Positions 62,888 through 64,000 of a stretch of DNA of 64,000 nt are shown piece by piece (position 1 is the first letter of the stretch; the number at the start of each line of letters is the position of its first letter). The stretch spans positions 4,278,001 through 4,342,000 of the forward strand of contig OY782877.1 of the NCBI GenBank assembly GCA_963678445.1, in the 5' to 3' direction. The translations under genes and the position numbers were made by a program. The notes below the pieces were generated by a model. That model was not told the DNA's origin. It saw nothing but the letters and a program-made list of their open reading frames with translations, and made no database searches. Source of the stretch: G963678445 sp963678445 (GTDB lineage Bacteria; Hydrogenedentota; Hydrogenedentia; Hydrogenedentales; G963678445).

Positions 62888-62984
62888 CTAATGGCTGACA
62901 TCCCAAAAGTTGTCATAAAAACGAAATTTTACCGTTTTTAGGGAGAGTAAGGAGCATAGTTATTGCCTGTGGTCGCTGGACTAC
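62888..62984 (-). repeat. 100-bp dispersed repeat directly upstream of the GT-C gene
   Basis: Minus-strand reading: GTAGTCCAGCGACCAC, CTATGCTCCTTACTCTCC, TTTCGTTTTTATGACAACTT, ending GATGTCAGCCATTA, with the start ATG of the glycosyltransferase four bases further. It would therefore form the leader of that gene. Confidence 0.85.
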
Positions 62985-63035
62985 GTTGGTTTCTCAAAGC
63001 ATTGGAATACCATCAAAACAAGCAATTGTTTTGGG

Positions 63036-63083
63036 TAGGGACGCTAAGGACCATACCACCTGCTTGCGGTCGCAGGACCGCTA
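63036..63083 (-). repeat. Partial 100-bp repeat at the stop of the GspB-like gene
   Basis: Minus-strand reading: TAGCGGTCCTGCGACCGC, AAGCAGG and TATGGTCCTTAGCGTCCC; the T-rich half is degenerate. Its first TAG is the stop codon of the GspB-like gene. The hairpin cores of this and the preceding copy are about 98 bases apart. Confidence 0.8.
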
Positions 63084-64000
63084 GTTGGGCAGATAAAAGC
63101 GTTCCCCCGTAGCAATGATTTCAATCGCAATTCCGTGTGATTTTACCTCAATAAGTCGCGCCTTCGTTCCGGGGATAGTTTCCCCGATATAGACCTTATT
63201 TAAATTGATAACAGCGAGTGCATTGGGACGTCGTTCGTTAGCTTCTCGTAAAATATTCATACGGAGATTGCCCAATCCATAACGTGCACGTTCCGTTGAA
63301 CGCAAGATTGGCAATGCTTTGATATCAACCGAACGCGCTGAAGTTGTCGCTGGAGTAGATTGTGTCGCGACAGTACGTCTGCTCGCGGGTACAACAAAGC
63401 TGCGAGATGAAGTAGGGGGGCTCGGAATCGTTTGTTGCACAGCGGGTGTCGGCTGCGGTTGTTGTACAGGTTGCTGTTGCTGTTGCGGTGCAGGCTGTGG
63501 TTGTGGCGTGGGCTGCGGTTGCGGTGTCGGCTGTGGTTGTGGCGCAGGCTGTGGTTGCGGTGCCGGCTGTGGTTGCGGTGCAGGCTGTGGTTGCGGCGTA
63601 GGCTGCGGTTGCGGTTGCGGTTGCGGTGTCGGCTGTGGTTGCGGTGCAGGCTGTGGTTGCGGCGTAGGCTGCGGTTGCGGTTGCGGTGTCGGCTGTGGCT
63701 GTGGTTGCGGTTGCTGTTGCTGTTGCGGTTGCTGTTGCTGTTGCTGTTGCGGTTGCGGTTGCTGTTGCTGTTGCGGTTGCGGTTGCTGTTGCTGTTGCGG
63801 TTGCGGTTGCTGTTGCGGTTGCGGTTGCTGTTGTGGTGTAGGCTGTGGCTGTGGCTGTGGCTGTGAAGCTTCTGCGATTATTGTATTTTGTGGTGTATTT
63901 TGTGGACGACTTAGGACAACGGACAGGGTTACGGAAAGTAGTACAAGGAGAATGGCAAAACCTGCGAGTCCTGCAAAAAGGATTTTGGGCGAAATCGGCA
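63081..64000 (-). CDS. GspB-like inner-membrane protein with long Pro/Gln linker (5' end at window edge)
   Basis: The frame runs open to the end of the window, where the last two bases plus one more could form its ATG (MPISPKIL...). A membrane helix (FAGLAGFAILLVLLSVTLSV) follows, then about 140 residues of Pro, Gln with some Thr and Ala, a Ser/Thr/Arg segment and a C-terminal domain of about 65 residues: LRMNILREANERRPNALAVI, NLNKVYIGETIPG and IEIIATGERFYLPN. This layout matches GspB/PulB-type proteins, in which a periplasmic C-terminal domain aids the type II secretin. It could serve the prepilin-like proteins at 43.7 and 45.1 kb. Confidence 0.7.
   Translation of the reverse strand, partial: PISPKILFAGLAGFAILLVLLSVTLSVVLSRPQNTPQNTIIAEASQPQPQPQPTPQQQPQPQQQPQPQQQQQPQPQQQQQPQPQQQQQQQPQQQQQPQPQPQPTPQPQPQPTPQPQPAPQPQPTPQPQPQPQPTPQPQPAPQPQPAPQPQPAPQPQPTPQPQPTPQPQPAPQQQQQPVQQPQPTPAVQQTIPSPPTSSRSFVVPASRRTVATQSTPATTSARSVDIKALPILRSTERARYGLGNLRMNILREANERRPNALAVINLNKVYIGETIPGTKARLIEVKSHGIAIEIIATGERFYLPN
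63441..63865 (-). repeat. Low-complexity Pro/Gln-coding tract
   Basis: About 425 bases of near-repeats of CCG/CCA/CAG/CAA codons, with occasional ACA and GCA, encoding the PQ-rich linker of the GspB-like protein. The frame is kept throughout. Such tracts change length by slippage, and assembly errors are possible here. Confidence 0.9.

Noticed and set aside
63432..63866. A 144-residue Leu/Arg/Trp-rich open frame on the plus strand
   Set aside because: It is the antisense of the Pro/Gln-codon tract of the GspB-like gene; only the repeat keeps it open.

Overview
The window is a chromosomal segment of a Gram-negative bacterium at about 50% GC. It carries Kdo metabolism (kdsB), two Kdo/WaaP-type lipopolysaccharide kinase-like proteins, an LplT-Aas phospholipid-repair fusion and a GspB-like type II secretion protein, all of which imply an outer membrane. 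Two prepilin-like proteins ending in an H-X9-DG signature, very large secreted multidomain proteins, a Glu-Gly linker followed by CGC and a C-terminal membrane helix, and a broken EF-hand/dockerin-like tail (SELLRFVQFFNS type) together resemble the Planctomycetes/Lentisphaerae/Hydrogenedentota assemblage. Candidatus Hydrogenedentota is my best guess. That placement is inference; no rRNA or other phylogenetic marker is present.

Layout. 1-6.1 kb (+): rnhA, a hybrid histidine kinase, a D,D-carboxypeptidase and two tandem sugar-kinase-like proteins, tightly packed with ATGA overlaps. 6.1-9.5 kb (-): kdsB-pyrG plus a membrane-anchored unknown. 9.9-12.9 kb (-): a ThuA-like protein, a Gfo/Idh/MocA oxidoreductase and an unknown. 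13.1-17.2 kb (+): a 1351-residue surface protein. 17.2-18.8 kb: a graveyard of an anchor-protein tail, IS3 and IS256 remnants and a truncated gene. 19.0-20.7 kb (+): a two-gene SufC-SufB iron-sulfur system. 20.7-25.7 kb (-): marR, lplT-aas and a membrane protein. 26.1-29.3 kb (-): GH38 alpha-mannosidase. 29.5-39.5 kb (+): anmK, a 1603-residue beta-helix/PKD/Fn3 surface protein, a homocysteine methyltransferase, DAHP synthase, scpB and an rluB-type gene. 39.6-42.2 kb (-): small genes, a dockerin-like remnant and an IS1182-type remnant. 42.3-46.0 kb (+): two unknowns and two prepilin-like proteins. 46.1-51.3 kb (-): hisG with a small gene, and a cluster of two GT4 glycosyltransferases, a PIG-L deacetylase and a membrane protein. 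51.7-57.8 kb (+): five consecutive predicted secreted proteins plus a remnant. 57.9-60.1 kb (+): zwf-pgl, the oxidative pentose phosphate entry. 60.2-64 kb (-): a GT-C transferase with TPRs and the GspB-like protein, which runs off the window.

The most unusual content is a dispersed repeat of about 100 bp with about ten copies. It has a GCGGTC-CAGC-GACCGC hairpin at one end and a T-rich stretch followed by TATGACAAC at the other. Two pairs sit in tandem with exactly 100-bp spacing. One copy interrupts an IS256-family transposase gene so cleanly that removing 100 bp restores the reading frame across a TTTA duplication, and several copies begin at the stop codon of a gene. This looks like a small non-autonomous mobile element. 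A second notable region is the 54.8-57.8 kb cluster, where a 160-bp cassette of spacer, ribosome-binding site and signal peptide is duplicated in front of two unrelated mature proteins.

No tRNA, rRNA or CRISPR array was seen.
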